This document shows, piece after piece, positions 52,812 to 62,096 of a stretch of 64,000 bases of DNA (position 1 is the stretch's first letter; each line of letters starts with the position of its first letter). The stretch is taken from positions 32,151 through 96,150 of the forward strand of contig CALGKA010000058.1 of NCBI GenBank assembly GCA_937927895.1. The letters run 5' to 3'. A program made the position numbers and the translations under genes. The notes beneath the pieces are model-generated. The model searched no databases. It was not told the DNA's origin and saw only the letters and a list, made by a program, of their open reading frames with translations. This stretch comes from an uncultured Granulosicoccaceae bacterium (GTDB lineage: Bacteria > Pseudomonadota > Gammaproteobacteria > Granulosicoccales > Granulosicoccaceae).

Positions 52812-54905
52812 TTAGCCGGCTTTGGCTTTCTTTAACTCTGCTGCTTGCGCTATTACAACGTCTGCTACGTTGTTAGGGCAAGGTGCGTAGTGTGAGAATT
52901 CCATAGAGAATTGCCCACGGCCGGATGTCATTGTTCGCAGATCTCCAATGTAGCCAAACATTTCACTGAGTGGTGCATCAGCCTTCACTCGAACGCCTGT
53001 AACACCCGCTTCTTGACCTTGAATCATGCCGCGACGACGGTTCAAATCACCGATCACATCACCAACGTGATCTTCTGGTGTGAAGACATCAATCTTCATG
53101 ATGGGCTCAAGAAGTTGTGGGCCAGCCTTCGGCATGGTGGCGCGGTAAGCTGCTTTCGATGCAATTTCAAAGGCTACAGCAGATGAATCGACCGCGTGGA
53201 ATGCGCCGTCTGTAAGCGTACATTTGAAGTCCAGGCAAGGGTAGCCTGCAAGCACACCAGTATCGATACTTGCTTTGAAGCCTTTCTCAACTGCTGGCCA
53301 GAATTCACGTGGTACGTTACCACCCGTTACCTTAGATTCGAATACAAAGCCTTCGCCTACTTCAGCTGGCTCAATAACGTAGTCGATCTTCGCGAACTGA
53401 CCTGAACCACCGGTCTGCTTCTTGTGCGTGTATGAATCTTCAACACGCTGTGTGATAGTTTCGCGATACGCCACTTGTGGCTTACCAACTTCAACTTCTA
53501 CCGCGTGGGTACGCTGCAAAATATCGACTTTGATATCCAGGTGCAATTCACCCATGCCTTTAAGAATGGTCTCGCCGCTCTCTTGGTCTGTTTCAACGTG
53601 GAATGACGGATCTTCTTGAACCATCTTGCTTAGCGCTAGACCCATTTTCTCTGAGCCACCTTTGTCTTTTGGTGAAACAGCGATCGAGATAACCGGATCA
53701 GGGAAGACCATTGGTTCAAGAGTAGCCGGGTGTTTTGGATCAGCTAGAGTGTGGCCAGTCTGTACGTTCTTCATACCGACAATCGCGACAATATCACCGG
53801 CTTGTGCGCTATCGCGTTCTTCACGTGAGTCTGCGTGCATTTCAACGATTCGACCGATACGTTCAGTTTTCCCGGTAAAGGTGTTTAAAACGTTTGTGCC
53901 TTTTTCAAGCTTGCCGGTATAGATACGAGTAAACGTTAGTGCGCCATAGCGGTCATCCATAATTTTGAACGCTAGTGCTCTTAGAGGTTTTTCAGGATCA
54001 ACGATTGCAAATTCACCTGTCTCCACACCTTCCATATCAACTTCTGGTTGCGGCTTAACTTCAAGTGGATTTGGTAGGTAGTCAACAACGCCATCTAAAA
54101 CGTTTTGCACACCTTTATTCTTGAAAGAGCTACCACAGAATGTTGGGAAGAATGCCAGATCAATAGTACCGCGTCGGATCGCTTGCTTGAGAGTTTCGAG
54201 ATCTGGCTCTTCACCGCTTTCGAGGTATTTTTCCATCGCTTCATCGTTGTGCTCAAGTGCTGTCTCGACGAGAGTTTCGCGATGTTCTTCGATTAGGTCA
54301 GCCATGTCAGCTGGTGGATCGACGATCTCGTACTTCATTGGATCACCTGAGTCATCCCAGATCCATGCCTTGCGAGTTAGTAGATCAACAACACCTGAGA
54401 AATCATCTTCAATACCGATAGGCAAAGTCATGACCAAAGGCACAGCACCGAGTACATCTTTAACCTGCTTGGCCACGCGGTAGAAGTCAGCACCCATTCG
54501 ATCAAGCTTATTGATGTAAATGATGCGCGCAACGCCCGCTTCATTCGCATAGCGCCAGTTAGTTTCTGACTGTGGCTCAACACCGCCAGATCCGCAGAAA
54601 ACACCAACGCCGCCATCAAGTACTTTAAGTGAGCGATAAACTTCAATGGTGAAATCAACGTGACCCGGTGTATCAATAATATTGAGTCTGTGATCTTTCC
54701 AGAAGCAAGTGGTTGCGGCAGACTGAATGGTGATTCCGCGCTCCTGCTCTTGATCCATGAAATCCGTGGTTGCAGCACCGTCGTGAACCTCACCGATCTT
54801 GTGGATCTTGCCGGTCAGTTTAAGTATGCGCTCAGTCGTTGTGGTTTTACCCGCGTCGACGTGGGCGAAGATCCCAATGTTTCGGTACAGAGTTAAGTCA
54901 GTCAT
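52812..54905 (-). CDS. fusB: Elongation factor G, second paralogue type (EF-G2)
   Basis: About 697 aa from ATG 54905 with GAGAAATGAG in front; a farther TTG would add four residues. Full [18 protein letters not shown] (G1), the G2 loop [16 protein letters not shown] (G3), [10 protein letters not shown] (G4), then domains II-V to [17 protein letters not shown]. Sequence features ([23 protein letters not shown]) match the EF-G2/FusB paralogues of Vibrio and Shewanella rather than the str-operon fusA. It is alone, with no rpsL, rpsG or tuf near, so a second canonical fusA is expected elsewhere. Confidence 0.93.
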   Translation of the reverse strand: MTDLTLYRNIGIFAHVDAGKTTTTERILKLTGKIHKIGEVHDGAATTDFMDQEQERGITIQSAATTCFWKDHRLNIIDTPGHVDFTIEVYRSLKVLDGGVGVFCGSGGVEPQSETNWRYANEAGVARIIYINKLDRMGADFYRVAKQVKDVLGAVPLVMTLPIGIEDDFSGVVDLLTRKAWIWDDSGDPMKYEIVDPPADMADLIEEHRETLVETALEHNDEAMEKYLESGEEPDLETLKQAIRRGTIDLAFFPTFCGSSFKNKGVQNVLDGVVDYLPNPLEVKPQPEVDMEGVETGEFAIVDPEKPLRALAFKIMDDRYGALTFTRIYTGKLEKGTNVLNTFTGKTERIGRIVEMHADSREERDSAQAGDIVAIVGMKNVQTGHTLADPKHPATLEPMVFPDPVISIAVSPKDKGGSEKMGLALSKMVQEDPSFHVETDQESGETILKGMGELHLDIKVDILQRTHAVEVEVGKPQVAYRETITQRVEDSYTHKKQTGGSGQFAKIDYVIEPAEVGEGFVFESKVTGGNVPREFWPAVEKGFKASIDTGVLAGYPCLDFKCTLTDGAFHAVDSSAVAFEIASKAAYRATMPKAGPQLLEPIMKIDVFTPEDHVGDVIGDLNRRRGMIQGQEAGVTGVRVKADAPLSEMFGYIGDLRTMTSGRGQFSMEFSHYAPCPNNVADVVIAQAAELKKAKAG

Positions 54906-55395
54906 CTCATTTCTCAAATAAATAGCACCAGCGAAAACACTGGTGTGCGTACGGCGCAGGCCGTGGGCTAGAACAGCAGCCCCAAGTCAGGTTATGCGGT
55001 CTTAAATTAGTATCAAGCAGTGCCGGCATTACAACGGCAAAAAGCTAATCCCGGCGAATAGTTCGCTAGCGATAGCAGTTTACGGATTCCAGGGAAAAGT
55101 GTCTTCTATCGAAGCAAAATGATAGGTTGCTTCATCAACTTGCCCAGTGAGGCGGTGGCTTGCTTGCGCGTCGAAATATAGGCGAACAATGGGTATTTTT
55201 CAAGGTAAAACGCAGTAAATGCTCGTTTTACCGATCTTTTGCAATGTTTCTGGTCAAGGAACTTTTAATTCGGCCGAAACCTTGGCAGTTCAAAATAATA
55301 ATGGCGAGCAGAAATCCACCTGGGTTGGGCCCGACTTCGGGTAGGAAATCGAATTCTGACTCACCAAAACGCTCTAGGCCAGAGGATGCGTAAAT
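54906..55395. other. Intergenic region upstream of EF-G2 and the LprI-like gene
   Basis: About 490 bp between divergent starts. A small hairpin CACCAG...CTGGTG (54926-54945) lies in the EF-G2 leader. The rest contains no plausible gene that I can support; the frame at 55160-55393 looks random. Promoters not resolved. Confidence 0.55.
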
Positions 55396-56181
55396 ATGGA
55401 TATCAGAAACAAAATAGCAAGGTATTTGCCGCTAAAATTACCATTAGCGCTGCTGCTTGCCTCACAATTTGTGTGCGGTATGGCAAATGCCGCATCGGTG
55501 AATTGCGACGATTCGCCTCACACCAAGCTTGAAGCTGCGATTTGTAGCGCTCCGGCACTTCAGGCCTTAGATGCTGAGTTGTCTGCGGCATTGAGCTTGG
55601 CGGTAGATCGTAATGTTCTAGCCCCGGCAGCGGCTGCAGAGCTGCGCAACGGCGTGGCAAAACTATGCTGGCGCGAAGAGGACGCTAAGCTTAAATCTTG
55701 TCTGATGAGCGCTGAGCTACATTCTTACCAATGGGTGCTTGGCCAAATGAATAAGTTTGGCGTGCTACATACGTCGCGTTTGAGCCAACAACGGTTCCAG
55801 TATAAGCGAATTGAAAGCGTATCTGTGCATGATCACTTTATGTTGCTGGCAAGTGATTGGAAATCGGCGGATGGCCTGTTGGTGCACAACGTCCAGCAAC
55901 TGAAAAAACAATTAGCGTTCGCAGAGCGGAGCTTTTCACATACTCGTAAAACAGATTTTACGGTAGCAACCATTGCGGCTCTGCTTGATGCACTGCGCGA
56001 CCAAAGAAACACAGTGACAGATGCAAGGAACATCACAGTGGCGATCACGAATTTAGAGCGCAGGGCTTTGCGTGGTTGCTACGATAGCCGGATAAACAAA
56101 AAGTGGCGGGCATCTTTGCAAAACTACGGCTTGAGTTGTGAAGGGCTTGATCAACAGGTTGCGTCTACAGATTTTGACTGA
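55396..56181 (+). CDS. Secreted LprI/DUF1311-like protein
   Basis: 261 aa, signal peptide ~1-33 (LLLASQFVCGMANAA). VNCDDSPHTKLEAAICSAPALQALDAELSAALSLAV (about 35-70) is the conserved start of the lysozyme-inhibitor LprI/DUF1311 domain with paired Cys. The C-terminal ~150 residues are helical and not recognised. Periplasmic role in lysozyme inhibition is possible only by family resemblance. Confidence 0.68.
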   Translation: MDIRNKIARYLPLKLPLALLLASQFVCGMANAASVNCDDSPHTKLEAAICSAPALQALDAELSAALSLAVDRNVLAPAAAAELRNGVAKLCWREEDAKLKSCLMSAELHSYQWVLGQMNKFGVLHTSRLSQQRFQYKRIESVSVHDHFMLLASDWKSADGLLVHNVQQLKKQLAFAERSFSHTRKTDFTVATIAALLDALRDQRNTVTDARNITVAITNLERRALRGCYDSRINKKWRASLQNYGLSCEGLDQQVASTDFD

Positions 56182-56241
56182 TTGAATCCTATTTGAGTGG
56201 ATCTGTTAAAATGATGACTTCGATGATCGAAGCCATTTTTT

Positions 56242-56940
56242 ATGTCTGACACAATAGATTTTTGCATGCTGTTTGATAGTGATGGCACACTTGTAGATAG
56301 CGAAGTGATCAATACTCGCGCACTTGCAGATGAGCTTGCGCTGCATAATATTAATGAGCACGCAACGGAGTTGTTAACTCGATATAAGGGCTGGCAGTTT
56401 AAAGCAGTAGTGGCTGATCTAGATAGTCGTCACAAGGCCAGGCTAAACAAGCACGCGCTTGGCAAGAATTTCGAAATGGAATTTAGATCACGGGCCAGTC
56501 GCTATTTTTCGCAAGAGCTGCAACCGATTAGGGGTATTGAAGCAGCCCTGCAGCAGCTATCTTTTCGCAAATGCGTTGTTTCCAATGCACCGATGGATAA
56601 GTTAACGCAGGTGCTGGAGAAAACTAACTTAATACAATATTTTAACGGCCACTTGTTCAGTGCCTACGATATTTCAATCTTTAAACCAGACCCGGGTCTT
56701 TTCCTGCATGCAGCTAAAAGCATGGGGTATAAGGCTAATCAATGTATTGTCATTGAAGATAGCTTTGTTGGTGTTGAAGCTGCTATTGCTGCACAAATGA
56801 ATTGTGTTTGGTACTGTGCTGAGCAACAAGCCGTTGCAGAATCGCCCACAATAAGTGCGGCAGTTGAGCAGAAAAAAGTGCTCATGATTGACTCAATGAT
56901 TGATTTGCCGGGCGCCATTCAGGCATTCCGGGTCAGCTAG
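56242..56940 (+). CDS. HAD-superfamily hydrolase (phosphatase-like)
   Basis: 232 aa. Motif I FDSDGTLVDSE has the nucleophile Asp and acid Asp. Motif II Ser is in CVVSNAPMDKL, the Lys in FKPDPGLFLHA, and motif IV in VIEDSFVGVEAAIAAQMN. A helical cap is inserted at ~20-90, as in YieH/beta-phosphoglucomutase-type HADs. Substrate unknown. The next gene starts two bases after its stop. Confidence 0.88.
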   Translation: MSDTIDFCMLFDSDGTLVDSEVINTRALADELALHNINEHATELLTRYKGWQFKAVVADLDSRHKARLNKHALGKNFEMEFRSRASRYFSQELQPIRGIEAALQQLSFRKCVVSNAPMDKLTQVLEKTNLIQYFNGHLFSAYDISIFKPDPGLFLHAAKSMGYKANQCIVIEDSFVGVEAAIAAQMNCVWYCAEQQAVAESPTISAAVEQKKVLMIDSMIDLPGAIQAFRVS

Positions 56941-56941
56941 C

Positions 56942-57232
56942 GTGGCAAGCGCAGCGCCAGCTGTATGCCGGTTATGCAATCGTGAGACATTGCTAACAAA
57001 TCATCATTTAATCCCACGTAAATTGCATCGTCGTAAGCACTTTCAAAAGCACTACAGTAGGGCTTGCTTGCAGCAGACCATAGCCATCTGCCGCGACTGC
57101 CATAAAGGTTTGCATAATCTATACGACGAAATGCAGCTGGGTAAATCGTTCAATACGCTAGATAAACTGCAACAAGACTCGCAAATAAAAAAGCATGTCG
57201 ACTGGGTTGCGCGGCAGCGTACAGTTTTTTAA
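56942..57232 (+). CDS. Small HNH-endonuclease-like protein
   Basis: 96 aa from GTG 56942, one base after the HAD stop. CRLCNRETLLTNHHLIPRKLHRRKHF...CRDCHKGLHNLYDE has two CxxC zinc pairs and HHLIPR, the core of HNH-type proteins. A nuclease or zinc-binding role is possible; many such small proteins are uncharacterised. Confidence 0.8.
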   Translation: MASAAPAVCRLCNRETLLTNHHLIPRKLHRRKHFQKHYSRACLQQTIAICRDCHKGLHNLYDEMQLGKSFNTLDKLQQDSQIKKHVDWVARQRTVF

Positions 57233-57276
57233 ATGAACTACAATAGTGGTTGTCTATTGCTGCTACGATCGGTGTC

Positions 57277-58050
57277 GTGAGTAACCCCATAGAACCAAGT
57301 CGAGTGGAATTCCCTGATATCCTTGTCTGGATGCGAGAAACAGTGCTGTTGTTTCGCCGTAGACCGGTGCGTTTCTTATTGGTGTCGTTGGTTTTCTTTG
57401 TCGCAGGCTATAAGCTTCAGATTACAGGTTATGTTTCTTTTTTCCTGGCGCTAACTATGTGTCAGATCAGTACCGTTGTTTGTATTGTTATTGCCCGTAG
57501 TGCAGATGAATCGCGCAAGCCAGGCTTAAATCTTTGGTACCAAAGTTTGCTCAACAGTGTCGTTACGGTGGTGCTGTTGTCGGCTTTCTATGTGTTGTTG
57601 TGGGTGGTGGCCGCTAAGGTGGCTAGTGTATTAATGCTAGATGAAGTGGTGTCAGAGTCTAGCGCGCCACCGCCAATATCGTTCTTGCAGTGGCTTTATC
57701 CTGGTACCATTTCTTTATTTGTTGTTTATATAGGTGTCATGGTGACCACCATGTGGTTTTTATTACCGCTCACTGTTTTTCACAAGCTGGGTTTTGTAGA
57801 TGCCATAAAACTTGCCAGGCAAGGCGAACGCAAGAACTTCCCGGTAGTGGCGGCAGCCAGTTATCTGCCGTTTATGGTGTTCTTTATATTGTTTGTATTT
57901 AGTGAGCTTGCGCTAGTGGTAGCGGTGATCGCGTTACCTTTGTACGCAATCTACATGTATGTGAGCTTTCGCCATGTCTATATGGGGCGTAAAGAAAGCC
58001 AGCCTGAAGTTGTCTCTGTCACTCACTCGGTACCCGCTGAATCAGGTTAA
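57277..58050 (+). CDS. Hypothetical multi-pass membrane protein
   Basis: About 257 aa from GTG 57277; a TTG at 57250 would add nine residues. Five to six membrane helices: about 30-48, 52-74, 88-112, 135-160, 170-188 (numbered from the GTG), 195-222. The C-terminus is polar (QPEVVSVTHSVPAESG). Not recognised; it may share a transcript with the HNH and HAD genes upstream (17-44 bp gaps). Confidence 0.7.
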   Translation: MSNPIEPSRVEFPDILVWMRETVLLFRRRPVRFLLVSLVFFVAGYKLQITGYVSFFLALTMCQISTVVCIVIARSADESRKPGLNLWYQSLLNSVVTVVLLSAFYVLLWVVAAKVASVLMLDEVVSESSAPPPISFLQWLYPGTISLFVVYIGVMVTTMWFLLPLTVFHKLGFVDAIKLARQGERKNFPVVAAASYLPFMVFFILFVFSELALVVAVIALPLYAIYMYVSFRHVYMGRKESQPEVVSVTHSVPAESG

Positions 58051-58080
58051 ATTAAACGTGAGCAACTTAGAGTAAAGCGC

Positions 58081-59136
58081 CTACGCAGGCTTTCTACGGC
58101 GGCTACGTCGCTGTGAGCCACCTGATACCGAACCACCCGCCACACTCATATCGCCTTTTAACTGTGCTGTTGCACCTGCTGATACATCACCAAGGACCGA
58201 GACAATATCATCAAGGCTTGGTGTTGGGCCACCGGCGTAGTTATCAAGTGCGATTTTCATGGCTTTAATATGCTTGGGTGAAGTACCGCAACAGCCGCCT
58301 ATAATTTTAGCGCCTGCATCAAATGCCAGTTGTGCGTAGCGGGCCATTAATTCAGGGGTTCCGTTGTAGACGATTTTGCCATCAACCCATTCTGGAATGC
58401 CGCAGTTAGCTTTCGCAATAAGTGCCGGCGGTTCTTGAAATTTGGTGCAGCTGGTTTTCATATTTAACATGGCGGCTACGACCTCTGCAGCGCCCACCCC
58501 GCAGTTAGTGCCGCAGCCGGTGAGTTCTGGCAGCATTTCAGCCGCGAGCTCAATGATATCTTCTGCAGTCACGCCCATCATGGTGCGGCCGTTGGTATCT
58601 ATACTCATGTTGAAGACAATGGGTAGATCAGTGGTTTTAGCACCTATAAAAGCAGCCCTTGCTTCTTCTAAAGACGATAATGTCTCAATCCAGATGATAT
58701 CGGCACCGCCATTGGCAAGTGCTTGTGCTTGCTCGGCAAACGCCTCTGCTGCAGCGTCAATTGTGAGTGTGCCGGCAGGCTCGAAGATTTCGCCAGTCGG
58801 GCCTATGTCGCCCGCGACAATAATCTTACGCCCGCTTTTATCAACAGAGGCGCGCAGTAGCTCAGCTGAACGTTCGTTGAGTTCGGCGACGCGGTTTTCA
58901 CCGTTGTGTAGTTGCAGTCGGTATTTGTTGCCACCAAAAGTATTGGTGAGTACCAGATCTGATCCTGCTTCAATGAAGCTGTCATAGTGGCGTGTGACGC
59001 GATCGGGGTGGTCCGCGTTCCAAAATTCTGGTGAGTCACCGGTTTGCAGGCCCATGCTGAAAAGATTAGTGCCCGTTGCACCATCAGCTAGCAAGTAAGG
59101 TTTTTCTTGCAGCATTTCGGTGATGATATTTGTCAT
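58081..59136 (-). CDS. bmt: Betaine--homocysteine S-methyltransferase-like enzyme
   Basis: 351 aa. Zinc-dependent methyltransferase: LLADGATGTNLFSMGL near the start, GTNCGVG (Cys ligand) and GGCCGTSPKHI (Cys pair) near residues 208 and 281. TNTFGGNKYRL, VAGDIGPTGEIFEPAG are family segments. It methylates homocysteine, probably from glycine betaine, giving methionine and dimethylglycine. The C-terminal tail ends in a basic RRSRRRKPA stretch that family members usually lack. Confidence 0.85.
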   Translation of the reverse strand: MTNIITEMLQEKPYLLADGATGTNLFSMGLQTGDSPEFWNADHPDRVTRHYDSFIEAGSDLVLTNTFGGNKYRLQLHNGENRVAELNERSAELLRASVDKSGRKIIVAGDIGPTGEIFEPAGTLTIDAAAEAFAEQAQALANGGADIIWIETLSSLEEARAAFIGAKTTDLPIVFNMSIDTNGRTMMGVTAEDIIELAAEMLPELTGCGTNCGVGAAEVVAAMLNMKTSCTKFQEPPALIAKANCGIPEWVDGKIVYNGTPELMARYAQLAFDAGAKIIGGCCGTSPKHIKAMKIALDNYAGGPTPSLDDIVSVLGDVSAGATAQLKGDMSVAGGSVSGGSQRRSRRRKPA

Positions 59137-59386
59137 TGCTTTGATTCTTTTAAAAATTTCCCCGTTAGCCTTTTGACGCTTTTGAGCGACTCGACCAGGG
59201 ATATTGGATAGTGTTGATTAGCCTGCGATTCGCATGCCGACTGCTTGAATTACAGGTGTATTATAAAGCAAGTAAGCTAGCACAATTGGGGCTCGTGCGT
59301 CCTCGGCAGAAGTCTGGTTTGGATTAAATATCAGTAGTAAAACGCGCGGAAGTTTCAATCTGTCATTGGTGGTTGTTGTTTTGGGT

Positions 59387-59872
59387 TTATAACTGCAATT
59401 GCATGAATATGCTGTTTGGATCTTCAATGTAATCTGCGAAAGGATCGCACAGCGTAAAGCCAAACTTCTGGTACAACTGCTTGGCGGCCGTGAAGGCAGG
59501 CTGTGAGCCTGTTTCGAGATATAGGGTTGTGTAGTTTTCTTGTCTGGCTAGTTCGATCAAATGCGCTAAAACACAAGATGCAACGCCACATCGCCGATAC
59601 TTGTCGCTGGTGCGCATTGATTTTAATTCGGCACTTTGTAAGTCCGTTGTTAGTGGATTCAATTTCTTAAGAGCCGCGCAGCCGGCCAGGTCGTTTCCGA
59701 TCCACGCCGTCCAGAAACTGATTTCAGGTAGTTGTAGGGATTTTAAATCCAGGGCATGGACAGATTCGGCCGGTGTATGGCTTGCCATTTCTTCAAGGTG
59801 CTGTTGCAACAGTGCCACGACTTTCGGGTTGCTTAACCCGCCAGAATTGATTGTAATGCTGCGACTGTTCAA
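59387..59872 (-). CDS. GNAT-family N-acetyltransferase
   Basis: 161 aa. SAELKSMRTSDKYRRCGVASCVLAHLIELARQENYTTLYLETG (about 77-120) is the acetyl-CoA pyrophosphate loop (RRxGxA variant) and following helix. AYFQKFGF-like QLYQKFGFTLCDPFADYIEDPNSIFMQLQL closes it. Substrate unknown. Confidence 0.87.
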   Translation of the reverse strand: MNSRSITINSGGLSNPKVVALLQQHLEEMASHTPAESVHALDLKSLQLPEISFWTAWIGNDLAGCAALKKLNPLTTDLQSAELKSMRTSDKYRRCGVASCVLAHLIELARQENYTTLYLETGSQPAFTAAKQLYQKFGFTLCDPFADYIEDPNSIFMQLQL

Positions 59873-60027
59873 TGCCTTTCCTTTTTGCTAGCGGTTAGCC
59901 GTTAGCGACAGCTCGATTTATCTATAACTATTGGGAGTCGCAATGGCAAAAACTATAGCAAAGACCCCGCAAACCCTGTCAGGCAGTCTACAATACTGCC
60001 TATAATAAATTTCATGCAAAGATTCCT

Positions 60028-61431
60028 ATGACCGATTGTTTTATCTATGGTGGCCGAACCCCTGCGACGCCAATAGTCCTCGTTAATTCTTCAAGTTACA
60101 ATCGTACGATAAAAAAGTTCAGCAAAGTACAAATAAGGTGGCTAGAGCAAAGCGCCTTTACTGGCAGGCCTGGTTCACTTTGTGGCTTACCCGATAAAGA
60201 CGGCAATGTTGAAAAATATATAGCTGGTGTTGATAACATAGAAGATCCATTCGTTGTTTCTGACTTGCCTAAAAAACTACCAAATGGAGACTACGCGTTT
60301 GAGGGTGCAGGGGTCAGGGCCAACCTTGATATGTTGGCAGTCGGTTGGGGCTTGGGCTCCTATGTTTTTGATCACTATAAAAATAACTGCTCTAGTAGAT
60401 CTCAAGTTGGTGCGGATAAGCCGCGCCTCAAATTGCCAAACTCGGCCGATCATCAGCGCATACAAGAAACGGTAGCAGCTACTTACCGTGTGCGTGATCT
60501 TATCAATACTCCAGCTGAAGATATGATGCCGCAACATCTGGCCGCAGTGGTTGCTGAAATTGCACAAATTCATGAAGGCCACTTCACGGAGATTGTTGGT
60601 GATGATCTTTTGGCAGAAAATTATCCGTGTATTCACACGGTCGGGCGTGCAAGTGTTCACCCACCGCGATTAATAGAACTTAAATGGGGAAGTAACGCTA
60701 AGCATCCCCTGGTTACGTTGGTAGGCAAAGGCATTACCTTCGATAGTGGCGGCCTTGATGTTAAGCCGGCTGCCGGTATGCGCTACATGAAAAAAGATAT
60801 GGGTGGTGCCGCCCATGCGATAGGGCTTGCGCAATTAATTATGGCGTTAGAGTTGCCAGTGCGCCTGCGATTGTTAGTACCTGCTGCTGAGAATGCGATA
60901 GCATCAAACGCTTTTCGCCCCGGTGATGTCATCCGAACTCGAAGTGGTATCACGGTAGAGATAGACAACACAGATGCGGAAGGTCGCCTGGTATTGTGTG
61001 ATGCGCTCACTGATGCCTGTGATGATCAGCCAGATTTACTGGTAGATTTTGCCACCCTTACCGGTGCCGCACGAGTGGCAGTAGGGACAGAGATTGCCTC
61101 TTTCTTTTGCAATGATAGAGACATCGCGAATTCCGTTCGTGATGCTGGAGTCGATACCTTTGACCCGACGTGGGAGTTGCCGCTGCATAGTGGTTATCAG
61201 TCACTGTTGAAGAGTCATGTGGCGGATATGCAAAATGCTGCCAGCACACCTTTTGGCGGTGCAATTACAGCGGCTCTTTATTTGCAGAAATTTGTTGATA
61301 AAAATACTCGATGGTTGCACTTTGATATTATGGCTTGGAATAATCGTGCTCGTTGTGGCCGACCTATAGGTGGTGAAGCTATGGGCTTACGGGCGATGTT
61401 CGAAGTGCTAGAGCGCTTATACGTTAAGTGA
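60028..61431 (+). CDS. Leucyl aminopeptidase family (M17) protein
   Basis: 467 aa. Two-metal M17 core: GKGITFDSGGLDVKPAAGMRYMKKDMGGAAHAIG (Lys, Asp ligands; about 236-269) and NTDAEGRLVLCDALTDA (Asp, Glu ligands, Arg; about 314-330). DLINTPAEDMMPQHLA precedes them. Cytoplasmic aminopeptidase. The N-terminal region differs from E. coli PepA. It is followed 33 bp later by the YbaK-type gene. Confidence 0.92.
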   Translation: MTDCFIYGGRTPATPIVLVNSSSYNRTIKKFSKVQIRWLEQSAFTGRPGSLCGLPDKDGNVEKYIAGVDNIEDPFVVSDLPKKLPNGDYAFEGAGVRANLDMLAVGWGLGSYVFDHYKNNCSSRSQVGADKPRLKLPNSADHQRIQETVAATYRVRDLINTPAEDMMPQHLAAVVAEIAQIHEGHFTEIVGDDLLAENYPCIHTVGRASVHPPRLIELKWGSNAKHPLVTLVGKGITFDSGGLDVKPAAGMRYMKKDMGGAAHAIGLAQLIMALELPVRLRLLVPAAENAIASNAFRPGDVIRTRSGITVEIDNTDAEGRLVLCDALTDACDDQPDLLVDFATLTGAARVAVGTEIASFFCNDRDIANSVRDAGVDTFDPTWELPLHSGYQSLLKSHVADMQNAASTPFGGAITAALYLQKFVDKNTRWLHFDIMAWNNRARCGRPIGGEAMGLRAMFEVLERLYVK

Positions 61432-61464
61432 ATGTAAATCCAGTAATTCATTTTGGTTATTATT

Positions 61465-62061
61465 ATGTCAGATGAAAATGAAACTAAAGCGCTAAGTGAG
61501 TTAAAAAGCAAACTTGCAAGTGAGCCGCTTAAAGAACTGCGCGACGGCAGCCCACCGGCTACCGCTACTCAAGTGATCGCTATTTTGAATCGGCTTGAGA
61601 TTGAAAACAGCACAATCACTCATAAGCCAATGAGAACAGTTGAAGATTCAATCGCCTTGCGCGATGGAGTGCCAGGTGGATATTCAAAAAATTTATTTCT
61701 CAGAAATAAAAAAGGCGTGATGGTGGTGGTAACCATCCTTGAAGACCGAAAAGTAAATCTTGCAGCGCTTGGAGCTCAGCTAAAAATGGGTAAGTTAAGT
61801 TTTGCAAGTCCTGAGCGTTTAATGCATTACCTTGGTGTTGTTCCCGGGGCGGTTTCACCGCTTGCGGTAGTTAATGATAAAGATGTAGTGGTGACTGCCG
61901 TGCTTGATAAGGCCTTGCTAGAGAAGGATCCTTTGCATTTTCATCCTTGTGATAACACTATGACTACAACGCTATCAGCCGACGATCTAATTAAGTACAT
62001 GACTGCTTTTCACAGTAAGCCGATGATTATCGACTTTGATGATCAGTCTCTGGTAGGGTGA
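61465..62061 (+). CDS. YbaK/ProX-type aminoacyl-tRNA deacylase
   Basis: 198 aa from ATG 61465. YbaK/ProRS-associated domain: HKPMRTVEDSIALRDGVPGGYSKNLFLRNKKGVMVVVTILEDRKVNL, SPERLMHYLGVVPGAVSPLAVVND, FHPCDNTMTTTLSADDLIKYM. Free-standing ProX proteins hydrolyse Ala-tRNA(Pro) or other mischarged tRNAs. It follows the aminopeptidase gene on the same strand. Confidence 0.9.
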   Translation: MSDENETKALSELKSKLASEPLKELRDGSPPATATQVIAILNRLEIENSTITHKPMRTVEDSIALRDGVPGGYSKNLFLRNKKGVMVVVTILEDRKVNLAALGAQLKMGKLSFASPERLMHYLGVVPGAVSPLAVVNDKDVVVTAVLDKALLEKDPLHFHPCDNTMTTTLSADDLIKYMTAFHSKPMIIDFDDQSLVG

Positions 62062-62096
62062 ATAGCCAGTAAGATTTAAAGCTATATGCATAGTGG

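Noticed and set aside
55160..55393. 77-codon plus-strand frame upstream of the LprI-like gene
   Set aside because: No start context, basic low-quality composition; probably noncoding.
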